NCBI RefSeq assembly: GCF_905220365.1
Contig: NC_061136.1
Span: 9,651,702-9,715,701, forward strand
Reading direction: 5' to 3'
Source of the DNA: Vanessa cardui
Taxonomy: Eukaryota > Arthropoda > Insecta > Lepidoptera > Nymphalidae
DNA length: 64,000 nucleotides
Positions within the stretch are counted from its first letter, which is position 1, and every line of letters starts with the position of its first letter. Under the pieces are notes generated by a model. The model had not been told where the DNA came from. It was given only the letters and a program-made list of their open reading frames with translations, and did no database searches. This document shows, in pieces, positions 37,320-51,075 of this stretch. The position numbers and the translations under genes were made by a program.

Positions 37320-40300
37320 ATCGCTAATTCCTAATACACTTTATTACAGTTAGTCTAGGGATTTAAATATGAATATTAGTACTTTTTGCATGTAAAGCTA
37401 TAAGCACTTAATTACCGACTATAAAGACATATAAAACGCAGAAATTTTCATTAATAGGCAAACACAATGACAGGAGTGCATAATTTAGCATACGTAGAAA
37501 TGCACCTTGCATGCGCGCGGACTGCTTACGAAAACACATATAAAATATGTAAAATATTGTTAATTAAAAACTAACAACGATCATTTAATTATAAAACGCC
37601 AAATACATAAAATGTCTCTATGTAAATAGTAACTCGCTTGTGAATATCTTATTTATATAAAGACCTAAGTATATAAAACGACTAATTTATAGAAATGAAC
37701 AAATTAATTTAATCGCATTATAAAAAAATAATTCGATTAATACTGAAATAAACGAGCTTCATCAGGATATATGTAGAATTTTTTCATTAAATTCGATACC
37801 AATAAATGTGTGACAGTTTAACCTAGTCTTATCAAATTAAAGTCGATTATAAATAGTTACGAATAAGTAATGCTGTATAATGGAAACATTCAGACTAATT
37901 AAATCGAATATTATGTGTCATTTGCGATATCTTACGACCTTTTTATCTCGGGTAGAGTCATCAATTTCAATAATAGTTCTCATAACGCTCTTTGTGTATA
38001 ATAATTATACTGTTAGCTATAATAAAAAGCATTTTATAACTACAATATATGTGCAATCTGCGATTCAGTGACCACTGTCTTAGGATAGATGTGTGTTATG
38101 TATTTATAATTGAGTCGTTGATTATTGTAATAACTTCTCTTATCAGTAATGGATAATGTTTCTTACATAATAATGTTAGTTAATACTTATCTCTTATTAA
38201 CGAGTAATTCTTTCCTCTATATCGGAATTATAAAGCTCTTTGATTTTCAATTTATATTTATGTCGTCATCGTCAATAAAAATCAAAAATATGTATAAAAA
38301 TCTTTAAATGCCAGGCATACTATATTTAATTACAAATTTGATTTATGTTATATTATGAGTATCAAACAATGATTTTCATCCTCCAATAAATTTAAAAAAG
38401 CGGTGTCGTCAGAGTGCATAAATGACATTAATTGAGAGTATTATTATTATTTAATAAAACAACATATATTTACTATTTTTATTTAACTATTGAATCTCAA
38501 AAAGGTTAAAACAACATCTTGAAATATATTATTATGTTGGTAATGGATGACCATTTATTCTTGTTGCGTTTTTTTTTATACATCAACAGACTAGTCCTTT
38601 TATCTTTATGAAACAAAAAATAAAATAAATAATATATCAAGTATACAAAGTTAATAAAAAGAAATCCAAACTTGAACATCTAATAAATTTAAAATCGAAA
38701 AATTACTGAGTTCCAAATTGCTTTGTTCATTATTCTAAATAATACAACAATATTTACTGTAAGATTTAGTATTCTTTATACAAAAATGTAATACCAACTG
38801 AAATACGCAAATCTCCTCGCATTTAAAAATAAACACATTCTGTTACTGTTATAAATTGTTTTATTTTAACAGTTAAGTCGGGTAAATATCTCTATTTTGA
38901 AGAGCTAACTATATTATAAGAAGCAATAATTCTTATTTTATCTCGCTAAATAGGAATGTATTAGAAGATAAAGCTTACTTGATTGCTCGACTCGCATCTA
39001 TAAATCGTCTGCTGGCAACTAATGCATATTAAGAAAATCCGAGAGATTGTTCACACCGAATATTCGAAAAGAACTTAATTGTTGTCACGGAGCTCTTATT
39101 TTAAATTGTGACCTAAATACTTTGACATTTTCAGTTTCTCGCGTCGACTCATACTGCACGAATATTTCATTCATCGGTATTAAAAATACCATGACAAATA
39201 TATATAATGAAATTCAAATTTCACATTAACTTTAATAAATATAATCTTTTAATATATTTATGTCTTTAAAATCACATCGCATTGAATTATTGTAAATAGA
39301 ATATTTGGTTTCGATTATCCATAATTATAACATTAATTAAAAGATAATTTCTTTAGATTGCCACTTTACATACATAGTAGGTGAAAGATGTGCAGTTAGT
39401 TTAACTAATATATGAATAAAACATTACTTTCGGATCAATTTAATTAATCTGTTCTACTATGTTCGTAGTTAAGCTATTTCCGATTTACTTTTAAACGCAT
39501 TATATTAAAAGCATTCCGAAAGAAAAATGGTTCGAACTTAACGCAATATTGTAAAGTCCCATGCATAGACATTTAAATGCTTGAGGCGTTGACCCGTCGT
39601 GCACTAAATCAGGTTGTCTGCAGTTGTTAGTTCGTTTGTGCGTCCGTCCTGAGCTCGCTCAACTTCGTGCCTACAATTCTGAGTGCGAAAAGCTTTATGC
39701 AACGTTTGCAAGCACACATAATAAAAATATATTAAATACTTTTCAGTCATTAAAAATAATTGACTTTTTATCACTGATTACACTATTATATCGTTGAAAA
39801 ATTCGAATTCGATATTTAAATATTGATTTTATATTTTATTTTTAATACTAATACGGAAGATCGATGTACTTATACATACATACTCGATACTAAATGCTAT
39901 ACTTACTTTTTTAAGTGCAACGATAAGATAAATAAAGATTTATTATTTTCATATTAGAAAGTTGAATGTCTATGTTTTGTAAAATCGCTAAATAGAAATA
40001 CAATTTCGCAATGGATTCTATTCGAGAGTGTTCCTGAAATGCAAATGTCAAGATCTTGTGACAGCCCTATATTCAAGGCAATGTCCTTTAACCAGTGAAG
40101 TACAGAACAACATTGTGATGATTTAACTGGCTCACACAACGAGCAAAAATAGGTCTTTCCGACTTGTGCAAGCTCGAAACATTTATTCTGAAGGCAAATA
40201 AATTAGGTACTACATCAGCAAATGCCGCTTTTCCTGCACAACTTGAGAAAATCGTTTGCTTTATTTTATACTTTACATAATAATACTTTTTTACAATATA

Positions 40301-41979
40301 TTTTTTCACGTCAACATTTTCCTTCTCTTTTGCAACATAAGCACATGAAATATTTGTACGTTCTTTTACGACGTGGTATACACATTAACGTTGAAATAAT
40401 AGTCAATTAAACAGCAAAATCAGTTATTTCGAATACCAAACTATTAACTTAAACGTGTTCTACGGCGTTAATACTAAGCTTACCGACCGAAACAATTCAA
40501 AACTCGTGGGTAATACGCGATTTCTTTTTTAACCTCTCAATTCATGTGAAATTAATTCATTATTTTTTACCAAACGGTAATTTTAGTTCAGTTTAATGAA
40601 TTTATGGCTCATTATATCTAGATACACACATTAAAAGTATTAATAATTACGAGATAATTTGAATTTTATTACTAAAATTAAAAAAAAAGATCTTATATTT
40701 TGCACCTAACATTTGTTGTCCTCATTTGTAAAAAAAAAGTTCGCATTCATTTTATTCAAAAATTTCAAAGCGTATATCAAAACTTAGACTCAGTTTCATT
40801 GATGTATATTTCAAAATTCGAATACAAACTATTTTAAGACGGCACTGGGTGCAATATATAAAGGCGATTGTCGAGTTACGATGCTATAAAATGTCGCTAA
40901 CACGCAGCTACAAAGCCCTTAATAATGAAGAGCCTTAAATGTCATTTAAATGAATACTAAATAATCAATAAACGTTATATATAATTACCGTTTAAGTATC
41001 ACCCCATTTAAAATTATAACTTGCCTATTGCAATCTTCTCTATATTTAATTTAATCTAGATACTATACAAATTTATATATATTTTTTGGTAAATAGTTTT
41101 TATAAGTTCTGACTTTTATTCATATTTTAAAATAAATACGCATTACTTTTATACAATTAGTCATTATTTAAACGTAGCGTGTTTCAAAGTTACGAAACGT
41201 CTTATAATGCATTCAATAAAACAATTTCATGAACGTAAAACTCTACCAGCTCTCAATTAATCCAATAAATAAACATTGCCTTGTTATTTATGCGGATAAT
41301 TATAATTAATTTTATGTGAACTGTCGCACAATTAACCTTTAACGAATATTTACTTAGTACGTAATTTGATCATTTGAATACAATCGATACTTAACACATT
41401 ATTGAGTGAATTAATTGAATTTACCACACCTATGTTTTGACACACCTACACTGACGTACTATAATTTAGGAAGAGTGAGACTCCACTCGTGAGCTCTTAT
41501 GGCCTTAGCGAATGTAATGAATTTGCTGGTCCGGGTAAAAATACGATTAAAACGACACCAAATTATACTAAAACATTAATTCAAAGCATTCAAAATCATA
41601 ATTCGTTCGGTAGAACTATTAAGGGCAGCCTTATCCGATTGAATGTATCGCTAGCCATAATAGTTAATAATAATTCATCGCCTCATAGCAGTCACATAAT
41701 TTCTTGTTTTCAACTATCTAGATACGGTTCTCCAGAAGCTGACCCGAGCTCGCTCTATAAATAACCCTCTTAGCAGGCCAGCGACATAATTCACAAACGG
41801 ACCCTTAATATTCCACTCCGACGGGACATTTATCAAATGCTATGTAGAACGGGTTCGGTATAAAAGGTGAGCAGGTTTATACAAAGTTAAATAAAATAAT
41901 AAATAAGCAAGACTTGAGATTTATTTCAAAGAAAAAATGGACGTAAGAGCCAGGTCTTGTCGCCGTATGTTTATAGTCG

Positions 41980-42450
41980 TCCGGTGTCGGCGCACGATAT
42001 ACGTCTCTAATTAATGCCGCGCTCCTCCCCGAGATATATTGTGTTCGGCGTCCTCCTTTTAACTTATTTCTTTTAAATTCTAAGATTAGAAATAAATGAT
42101 TGGATCGCTGCGTTTTATCTGACGAGTTATCTTGTAACGAACTTTGGAAACAATACCCGCTCTACACTAATTCAAATGAAGAAACTGGGAAAATAGATGC
42201 TAATGAGCTTAGTCTGCATCCTGTATAGGTAATCTGTGTCGAGTCATGGGAAACGCTCGACGATATAAGAAAAAAAAAGAACAGGTACGCCATACATGGC
42301 CGACTTTACTCCCCGCGACTACAATGCAAAGAGAATAATGGGACCCAGCTGACGGGAGGTGCCTTCGACCGTTGTCATGGCGACCGGGCGAAGGGTGGCC
42401 AACCTGCCTGCGCTAACATATTACAAACACCGACAAAAAGCGGATCATCT
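41980..42450. promoter_or_regulatory. Pair of GC-rich islands in 3' part of intron 2
   Basis: Two blocks, about 41980-42060 (GGTGTCGGCGCACG, GCCGCGCTCCTCCCCGAG) and 42290-42435 (CATGGCCGACTTTACTCCCC, GTCATGGCGACCGGGCG), lie about 2 kb before the homeobox exon. The second has ATGGC on the + strand at two places (Pho-type cores). No ORF. Candidate enhancer or Polycomb-bound element. Confidence 0.4.
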
Positions 42451-44389
42451 CACCCCACTACACACAGATTTAGACTCTGTGATGTAAACAAGAAGGATCT
42501 GTTTCAAAGAACAACACCATCCTTTATGACCTTTCACTTTGATAGGATAATCGGGATGTGTGTATTGTTAGTTTGGGTTCCATCTTTGCTTTTTAAAATT
42601 AGAATAACTATTGCTATCTCGTTTCTGCTCATCTCCGTCGACACATTACATCAACCGCAGTATTATAATTACGTACAATTCTTCGTTTATGACGCTTTAA
42701 ACATTGTTTTAGTTACTTTTTAACATCATCATCCGTAAATGTTATTGCGACAATAAAAATGCGATAACATTAATTTATTGTTCATAAAAATACCGTATCA
42801 GGTATACATTTTCGGTCACGTGATTTACCTGCTCGTTACATATTTATATTCAAGTAGGTTACAAAAAAGTTTATAGCTCTTAAGAGATTCTTAAATGAAT
42901 TTCATTACTTCGCAAGTAAGCAAACATTAATTACTTATCAAGTGTTGTTTTTTAAAATACTTCCTTTGTTCTTTAATTAAAACCTGTAAAGTTAACATCA
43001 CCTTTACAAATAAATTTAAATCTAATCTGCTTGAAACTTGATATACGATTTTTTTTCATTTAATGATTATAAAGTATTTCTTGTTTTTAAAACATTTACA
43101 TACGAACATTTAGAACTATGTACCAAAAAAGTTGTCAATAGATCAAAGACCAATTCCCACTTACCTAAAGGTTAATTCGATAATGTATATAATAGCTGTA
43201 TCTACCTTATGACACTACCATATACTAAACGATTAAAATTTAATGATAACTTACAACGTAATTAATTTAATTAATCTTTATTAATTAAAAATAAGTCACA
43301 AAATATCGTTTTGTATATAGCACTTACGCAGACATGTGTAGCTTAAGATGTTGATAAAATTTATTGCATTTTAGTCTCTATTCTTAGCGACGTAAGAGCT
43401 ACTTAAAAGCTTTTAAAGTTACATTCCAATGGCGGGTCCACTATCAATTATACACGCAGGGTAGACTATTTATCTTGTCTTATTTATTGGCTGACTCAAA
43501 ACCTGTCTGGGCTCGGCTCGACCGCCATGTAACCGAAGAGTAGTCCCAAAGATGTATACCTACGGATATATCTAAGAAAGAACGTGTTACATATACTCCT
43601 ACTTAAGTTTTTAATTCCGAAATAACTCTCTTAAATATATAAATAAATATACTACAGTATTTAAATGATGACATCATATTAAATACACAATAATAATTTT
43701 AAATTTGGAACGTTGAATAATTTTAAAGGCTGTTTGTACAATAACGCGTTACATTAAATTTGGATGTTTTATCTTTGTGATGGTAAAGGGTTAACTTTCA
43801 CAGTTTCTCAGAAAAACTCTTTACCGTCCCAACACAAAGCGCCACCTCACAAAGAATTAGAAAGTTGTGCAACCCTTGCGCTCTCGGACTTTTTTGTAAC
43901 GATTTCTTTTTGAAATCCCTATTGTGAATACTTGGTCCATTTACTTCTCTTAACCCTTTCCGTTACTTTTCTACTGTGAGAAAGGATCTTGTGCTGACAC
44001 TTGTACATTTAACGGTTCGTTTATTGATTTGTTGTTATCTAAATACTACATCGTAAAACTATTTTTTAACCTAATTGTTAATATAACATCGGTATTTGAT
44101 CTACTTTGAGGTTGGTCCCAGTAGCGGATAGCTCTAAAATTAACTTTACAACAGCGATAAAATATTAATGAGCTATTAAAATCTAAGATGCTATAAAAGT
44201 GAAATTTAATGGCCTGCTCGAAGCCTTTGCTTTGCGATTCGTAGGCTTCGCTACGGGCCAGTGATATATGTTTGCAATAAATCGAATTGATGTAAATTAA
44301 ATTATTTACCTATTGTATCATAAAACCGATCAGGTATCCGTTATCTCTTACGAATGTGACATTAATTTATTATTTTCTTTTCTCTTCAG

Positions 44390-44787
44390 GACCAAATGGC
44401 TGCCCACGGCGGCGAGGACGACAGACCTACACAAGATTCCAAACACTAGAACTAGAAAAGGAATTCCATTTCAATCACTATCTGACGCGCAGGCGCAGGA
44501 TAGAGATTGCACACGCGCTTTGTCTCACAGAGAGACAGATAAAGATATGGTTCCAAAATCGACGTATGAAGTTAAAGAAGGAACTGCGTGCCGTCAAAGA
44601 AATCAACGAGCAAGCGCGCCGAGAGAGAGAGGAACAGGATAGAATGAAACAACAGCAGCAAGAGAAGCAAGCCAAGCTGGAGAGCCAACACCATGGCCAC
44701 CACGTGACCCACCACCACGACCCAATGAAAATGCCCATCGACAAAGGTTCCAGCGACATCCTCAAAGTGAATAAAGTGCCGACGTAA
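44390..44787 (+). CDS. abd-A: abd-A coding exon 3 (homeodomain and C-terminus)
   Basis: The exon opens after CTCTTCAG with the last two bases of Gly215 and runs to TAA at 44785-44787, residue 346. PNGC leads into the homeodomain at 221-280, which starts RRRGRQTYTRFQ. Helix 3 carries W48, F49, Q50, N51 and R53, the DNA-contact residues expected of an Antp-class Hox protein. Directly after it, KELRAVKEINEQARRE is the UbdA-type extension shared by Ubx and AbdA. A Gln/Lys-rich stretch (about 301-308) and a His-rich run (315-324) follow, and the end DILKVNKVPT resembles the C-terminus of fly AbdA but lacks its long poly-Gln. The frame also reads open upstream to 44356, but that part is intronic. 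Confidence 0.97.
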
Positions 44788-45289
44788 GGCGCCTGCCTAC
44801 CGCTTAGTAAATCCTGACTGATACTGTATCATATAGTGTGAATGCATGAATGGAAGTGTTACGTCCATACGGACCTGCGGGCAGCGTTAGTCCTCTCGTA
44901 TCCACTAGTTTTATGTTTTGCGGCTGATTTAGTAGGAGTGTCGCCTCGTTGTGGAGGCGTTCGTGACTTTTATTGTATTAATGTTCCTTTAGTGCGAAGG
45001 ACTTGCCTCGGTGTCGTTCGCTGGTGGACAGGCTGGTGATGTGCTTTAAGCATTTATTTTGTTGCCATAACCACACCATGTATTGCAATAATATTTTACT
45101 AAATTTTACAAAAGCGTTAGTGTCGCTCTAAGATTTACAACTCCGAGTGAACTTCGGTATTGTTAGTTAAGATTTAAAATCTGTGAATCTCATAGTATTT
45201 ATTGCTACCATTTACTTTAATCCATTATGTTATATTTTTTTATTAATAGATATTATATTATGTACATTTTGATGTATATTTTATTATTT

Positions 45290-45306
45290 GTCCACTTTTA
45301 GTGGAC
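45290..45306 (+). other. Small stem-loop in probable 3' UTR
   Basis: GTCCAC and GTGGAC flank a TTTTA loop, a stable 6-bp stem in an AU-rich setting. Could be a local RNA structure; no known binding protein can be assigned. Confidence 0.5.
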
Positions 45307-48300
45307 TGGTTATGTTTTGATAGTCACATTTTTTTATGATCGTAAAATTTGTTGTATTTTATCAGTTGATTTCGAAAGAGTTGCTTTTATTATTTGTCCA
45401 TATTGTGATTCAGTTGATAGTTAGGTTCGGAAATTGTTGTTTCATTTGAACATTTAATTTTTATGGCGGGAATACATTTGCAATTATATAAATGTAACAT
45501 TTACTGTTTCCATATGCGCGTTAGACGTATGATTGTAACAAAATACGTATTGAAGTACAATTGAGAGTAGGTTTTCATCATGACGTACGTTGTGTTTTGT
45601 ATTCAATGTTTTCGTAAGAATATATAATTCGGTATTTTTGATGATAGTTCTACTTAAATCTTGTCCAGATGTTTGAAATTCTTATAATGTAAAAATAATA
45701 CAGCATCGTGTCCATGCATCCCAAATCGTCAGATGTTCAAAATTATATACGTAACATGATACATATATTAAACAATAATGTGACTAAAGTAAATTTTACA
45801 TGTAATTTTAAAGTTGACTAGCTTAAGTGTACTATACATAGATAATATAGGTTCGACTTTAAGTATTGCTAAGACGAATAGAATGCCTACCGCGAGGTAG
45901 AACGTGAAATAACTACTTTGATTTGCCTAATGATGTTTCTGAAGCAGCTTTACCTTGAACCGACGATCAAATGCTCATATATCATAAAATATATTTAATT
46001 CATCGAGTTATCATTTAATACGCATTCAAATGAAAGTGTTTCAATTCGATCTGTTTCGTGTACAACATTACTTTGCTTTCGAATCCACGTTGTGCCAAAA
46101 TATTATAAAAATTAGCTTCGTGTCTTTATGAAACAAATGCAAGTTAAAATTATTTCGCTTCGAACAAATATCATGTATTCCTTTATATGTAAATCAGAAC
46201 AAATATTAAGTAAGGGCTAAAAAAATTAGTGTTGATAGTCACCATTATACGTAAATTAATGTCAGGGTAGAATTAAAGAAAATTTAAATAAATATGTGTA
46301 TTAAATTGAAATTATCGCTTAATTTTTATAATCATCACTCAATATATATCTGTCCACTGTAATGTTCGTATTATATCAATCAGTAGGTGTAATTTAAATC
46401 TGGATATCATTAGCACAAGTCCTCTTTAGACTTAAGATTTTCACGAGGAAATTTTTGTCTCATATTTCGAGTAAATCTTAAGAATCATAATTATACTTTC
46501 TGAACATATATTTCCAAAAAGAACAAAAGCAATATTTAATTATTAAAATGATTTCCATAGTTTGTTTCTATATTACGAAAAATAATCGTCAATTCGATAC
46601 TGTTACTTAATTTAAATGAATAAATATTAAAAAGAAAGTAAAAATTTAGGGACTTAAAATCCGTTATTTAAAAAAAAAGCTAAGAATGGTATTCATATTA
46701 ATGAATTACATGAGAATTTCTTTAACTCATTTTATATCGAGATGTCGGTGATCAGATATTTGCAATAACTATTGGACACATTTCATGAGCTATAGACGTC
46801 GTGTAAGATTACTGTAAGGTTGTCATTAGTATATAAAATAGAACCTTTATCCCATCTTACTTTTAAATATGAATCGAGAATGATAATCGAACAAAATGTA
46901 CTTAAGTAAATTTCGTATATGTAGGCTTTATAAGTTATAATGCATAGTTAATAAATAACTTAGACACTGGTAATAAAATATAAGCGTAATAAACCAGGCG
47001 AAGTATTTGATTAAAAGCGCTTAATTACCTATTTAGTATCGTTCGTAATGATTATGATTGGAGGTAACGATAGTACTATTCGAAGTAGACGGGCGTACAC
47101 ACTCGCACACGCGTCGAGGTCGGTAACTTTAGCGCAATGTGTGTATACGAACTTAAATTGTTGTTACTGGATTCGATAAGTAATATTTGATCCCGTTGTG
47201 AAAATTTGCTTTAACAATAACTGTTTCGTTACGTATGGGTCTGTGCAAATTAATAACTCTCTTTAATCTATACGATATCGCCTTTATGATTATTTACTGT
47301 TACGCGATTCCTAATTAAGTTTCGTTTCTAACAATAGGTAAAACTTTTAACGTATTAGTAATAATGTTTGTGTGTATGTTCGTCCGATGATTTATGTCAG
47401 GTTCTCTTTATTGTTTTTGCCTCGTAAAGAACTGTAGATAATTCACGAGGAACAATGAGCAATTTGCTAAATAGATTATATACGACCTCCATCCGTAATA
47501 TTGTCTTGCCATACTGCTAGTGTTTCGTAGACTATAGGTATTAATATAATACCTGGCTGAATATAGATTTCAATATAATACCCTACCGTATTACTCTTAA
47601 TTATAATTTCTATTTTTCCATTTACATAAAAATCAAGCGAGGTTTTCCAATTCTGTAGATTACTTTATATTATAATAGTTTTTAAAACATCGTTAAGTTG
47701 AAGTACCCATTACGCCATTTAATTTTTAATATATATATTTTAACAAGACTTCTGTTCTGTTAGGTTATGTCGAATGATTGTTAATTTTATCTTAATATAA
47801 TTGTAGTTATGTATGTATGTACCTATATCTATATTTTCGAAAATAGTAACTAAATCGTCGTAAAAATTAAGTAATTGTAAATAGTCGTGAAAGTTTTATG
47901 TGGCGCATTATATGAATATATATCTTTTTTGTTTTATATTTCGTTTTATGTTACGTATTTATGTAATGGACGTACGTGTTAAACGGATTTCACTTGACTA
48001 AGATGAAAAAGTTTACTGAAACTCTTTTAAATTAGTGAACAGACGCCTTTGAAATTGTTTAAATTTCTTGCTGAATTGTATTTTATAATATTTGATTATT
48101 TTTTATCACTATGTCTTATCTGTAACTTTTTTTGAAGTCTTAAATTAATACTAACGTTTGAAAATATTTTTATTTATAAGCAGATATGTATTATGTTTTA
48201 TTTTTTGATAATTATTATTGTAATATTTTTAAAGATTTCTGGTCAAGTGAAATCAAACGTACGACTCAACGTGACTGTGTCGTGTTAAACTAAGGAAATA

Positions 48301-48450
48301 GATGGGTGATTATATATGAAGCCCGCATTCAATATTGTAATATTAATTTCGAAAATTCAAGAGAATAAAGAGTTAATGAAACAATTGATATTTTAATATT
48401 ATAAACCTTACCCCTATCTTCAAATACATTGAGGAATCGTTACCTACATG

Positions 48451-48456
48451 AATAAA
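48451..48456 (+). terminator. abd-A: Candidate abd-A polyadenylation signal
   Basis: AATAAA is followed after about 12 nt by TTTGTGTTTTTTATAT, a GU/U-rich downstream element. Among the AATAAA hexamers after the stop codon it has the most convincing downstream element, and base composition shifts from T-rich to A-rich soon after. Confidence 0.4.
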
Positions 48457-49365
48457 TCAAAACATTTGTGTTTTTTATATATTTGACTATTATATTTTTG
48501 ATTAAACTAACTAATCTGATTACCATAAAATGTATATACTACGGTAAATTATAGTTTGTACATAACAATTAAAAAGAAAACATTTGGAATGAATGTTATT
48601 TTATTAATAATATATATGCGAAAGTTTGGAAAGATAGATGGTTATTATTCAATTGCCGGAACGGCTAAACTGACCTGAATGGAATTTTGTATGATGATAG
48701 ACTTTAGTCTGGAATATAATCTCTTATCCGGAAAAATGTACCTAACCTATTATTAAATAAAACGATAAAAAGTGATTACGATACACATTTTTCTTTACAT
48801 CCATAATTCAACGTATAACATACATTACTTTTCAAATTCATAAATTGCACTGTTAACAATACACATACTTATTTTACATTTACATAAAATTCTTTAATTA
48901 TAAATTAACACAATTACTTATTACTAATGTACTCGCAATGAGTTAGTATTTTCAACAATTTTATTACAGAAAATTTAAAGTCATTGAAATAGATGAGAGG
49001 CATAAAGAGTTTCACAACCCACTCAAAGCTTTTGCGTTTGAGTTGCGCAATGTGACAACAATGCTCTTCGGACAAAACGAAAGCACGTCTTGGGGTAAAA
49101 TGTAAGATGGCTGAGTGTTACATGCAACTATAGATATATCTTCATTATGTATAGTACTTAATCGATAGGTATAGTCTAAAATTCATTTGGTCTTGCGAAC
49201 ATTTGAGAAACATATAAAAACCTACCTCGCTGAATAATTTAGACATTTTAATTTAGATAGTATCTGTAATGAGAGCTTGGGGCTTGACGAGACAATAATG
49301 ATGATAATTTAACAAACCATACAAATATATATAGGAAAGTAAATAGCTCTGACTGTCTATTACGG

Positions 49366-49399
49366 ATTTTACGGATAACTGTTAGCTTATCCGTAAAAT
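49366..49399. repeat. 13-bp perfect inverted repeat (hairpin)
   Basis: ATTTTACGGATAA and TTATCCGTAAAAT pair exactly across an 8-nt loop, 4.6 kb after the abd-A stop. A third partial copy (TTACGGAT) precedes the left arm. Function unknown. Confidence 0.75.
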
Positions 49400-51055
49400 T
49401 AATTAAAGAACTTAATTAGTGGCTTAATTGAACTTGCAAAGGAAGAACAGTAAATTAACAACATTTCAAAACAAAAAATGTTGATTACGTAACTAAATTT
49501 CCATCATATTTATGCATACAAATTATTAAAATAATTCAAAGAATCTTAATTTAAATATTGTCGCATAACATTCTTATATGTTCGCTGAGAAATATATTTT
49601 AAAACTTTCAATATCTGCTCCCTTTTTCAAATCAAGGGTAAAGCTTGTGATATTTTATTGTTATTACTTTCTACAGAAATCTATTTGTCGATGCAAATGA
49701 ATTAATACTTACTTTGTAATACTAGATGCGCAGTTACATGAATCACTAAGGACTGTAACTATTCTAATAATATATTTCTATTATACTAGTTTCATTACCG
49801 ACTTTGCATGGAAACTATTAACCTTAGTACTATTAGTCATTGGTAAAATGTCATCATTAAATCCATATCAAACCACGTGACTTATTAGCTCGTATTAACA
49901 CAGCTTAACGCACATTCAGTAAACAATATAAACTGTTATTTACATCTACTTGCAAACAAGATATAGGTTATTGATATTGGTACAAATAATATTAAATTTT
50001 CCTTTGTTTTAAATTATTATTATTTTTATACGGGATAGAAATAAGTAATGTTTAAATACTGTCATAGGTATACTAATAGGTAAGTATACCTTATTCTTTG
50101 TGTTACGTGAAAACTACTGAACATTATGGTATGGGACTATGACCAATCGACGCGGAATCGTCCGTATTGTTAAAAGCCAATAGTTTTTTGAATTCCTTTA
50201 GACCTTCCTTTTTTATTTAATGCTCAGCGAAGCGGACGAGTGCAAGCTAGTGCTAAATATTTGGTGATAAATTTCCCTTCTATCTTATATACATATAGGT
50301 AGGTATGTATATAAGGTATGTAGTCTTAGTAGCGTCCGCTTAGAATGCTCCCGGAACGTCAATTTTCTCAACTAGCTCGACGTTGATATTATAATATAGC
50401 TCTCTGAAAAATATGCATCCACTGTCTAAGTGAGTACTAGGTATATCCATTCTTAAAGTATAAATTGACATAATATAAAGGTATATCATTAAGCGAATTT
50501 ATAATATAGTTTGTACCTACATATTTAATATGCTATAACTTTCGAAAATATTATACCCATTATATTGGATTATACATTATTAAAAAGTGATAATATGCCC
50601 CTTAAGCTACCCGTGAAACATTTAAAGATAACATTTTAAGATCCAACTTAAAAGATGCTTATAAAATAATTAATTATAACAAGCTACTTTGAATTGCATC
50701 TTACAATACTAAAGAAAATAAATATATTATGATCATGGGACCTTTTATGAAGTCTGAATTTCATAAATGTGATAAAATGGCAAGCTGGACATAACCAAAG
50801 GCCCCACTTTCATAAAATAAAGGTACTCATTTTTTTTCTCCTTGTCAAACGATATTTAAAACAATATTAATTCCCACCGTAACTAACACTCACACTGTCG
50901 GCAACTCATTCTTATAACAATTTCTGTCACATATTTCACTATAAAAAAGAAAATGGCATTGCCCCTAATAGTTTAATGCCCCTAAATACCAATAACGTTT
51001 GTCGGATCCCCGCCAAAAACAAACCATGAGTTATATCCATAATGTAATGTATTCT

Positions 51056-51075
51056 GCCATTCCGCCATTTTCCAT
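51056..51075. promoter_or_regulatory. Tandem GCCAT (Pho-type) motifs
   Basis: GCCAT occurs at 51056-51060 and 51064-51068 (the latter CCGCCATTTT), with CCAT again at 51072-51075; the starts are 8 bp apart. ATGGC is also present at 50953-50957. Tandem Pho sites are a feature of Polycomb response elements, but this is a small motif group. Confidence 0.35.

Larger units (their letters stand above)
17980..44389 (+). other. abd-A intron 2 (26.4 kb)
   Basis: This intron makes up over 40 percent of the window and carries no coding exon I can support. It is AT-rich, with GC-richer islands about 100-300 bp long (near 19.2, 26.1, 28.2, 30.0, 31.8, 34.2-34.6 and 42.0-42.4 kb). These look like candidate enhancers, since large Hox introns usually hold cis-regulatory modules. 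Mobile elements seen are a full-length SINE, a 5'-truncated SINE beside a 189-bp insertion, and older repeat fragments near 24.6-24.85 kb. The many 60-100 codon frames have no recognisable domains. Confidence 0.9.
10967..44787 (+). other. abd-A: abdominal-A gene, coding span (three coding exons)
   Basis: The gene model joins 10967-11564, 17935-17979 and 44390-44787, giving 1041 nt or 346 codons plus a TAA stop. Intron 1 begins GTAAAT and ends TTTCCAG. Intron 2 begins GTATTT and ends CTCTTCAG. Each intron interrupts a codon after its first base, so the microexon is a frame-preserving cassette. AbdA is a nuclear homeodomain transcription factor that, with Extradenticle and Homothorax, specifies abdominal segment identity. 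The order of motifs (YPWM, TDWM, homeodomain, UbdA-type extension) is the family signature and separates it from Ubx and Antp. The transcription start and non-coding 5' exons cannot be fixed from sequence alone. Lepidopteran origin is inferred mainly from the repeats around the gene. Confidence 0.96.
44788..48480 (+). other. abd-A: Probable abd-A 3' UTR and end region
   Basis: Downstream of the stop the + strand is rich in T with many TTTTAT, TTTGT and ATTTA runs, and no other coding frame is supported. The first AATAAA is at 46287-46292, others at 46950, 46972 and 46988, and the best-placed site at 48451. A Pumilio-type TGTAAATA is present at 47876-47883. The 65-codon frame at 44842-45039 is a chance frame. 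The true 3' end needs transcript data; the 3.7-kb length is inference. Confidence 0.5.

Noticed and set aside
44478..44765. 95-codon minus-strand frame.
   Set aside because: It is antisense to the homeobox exon and exists because of that exon's codon composition.
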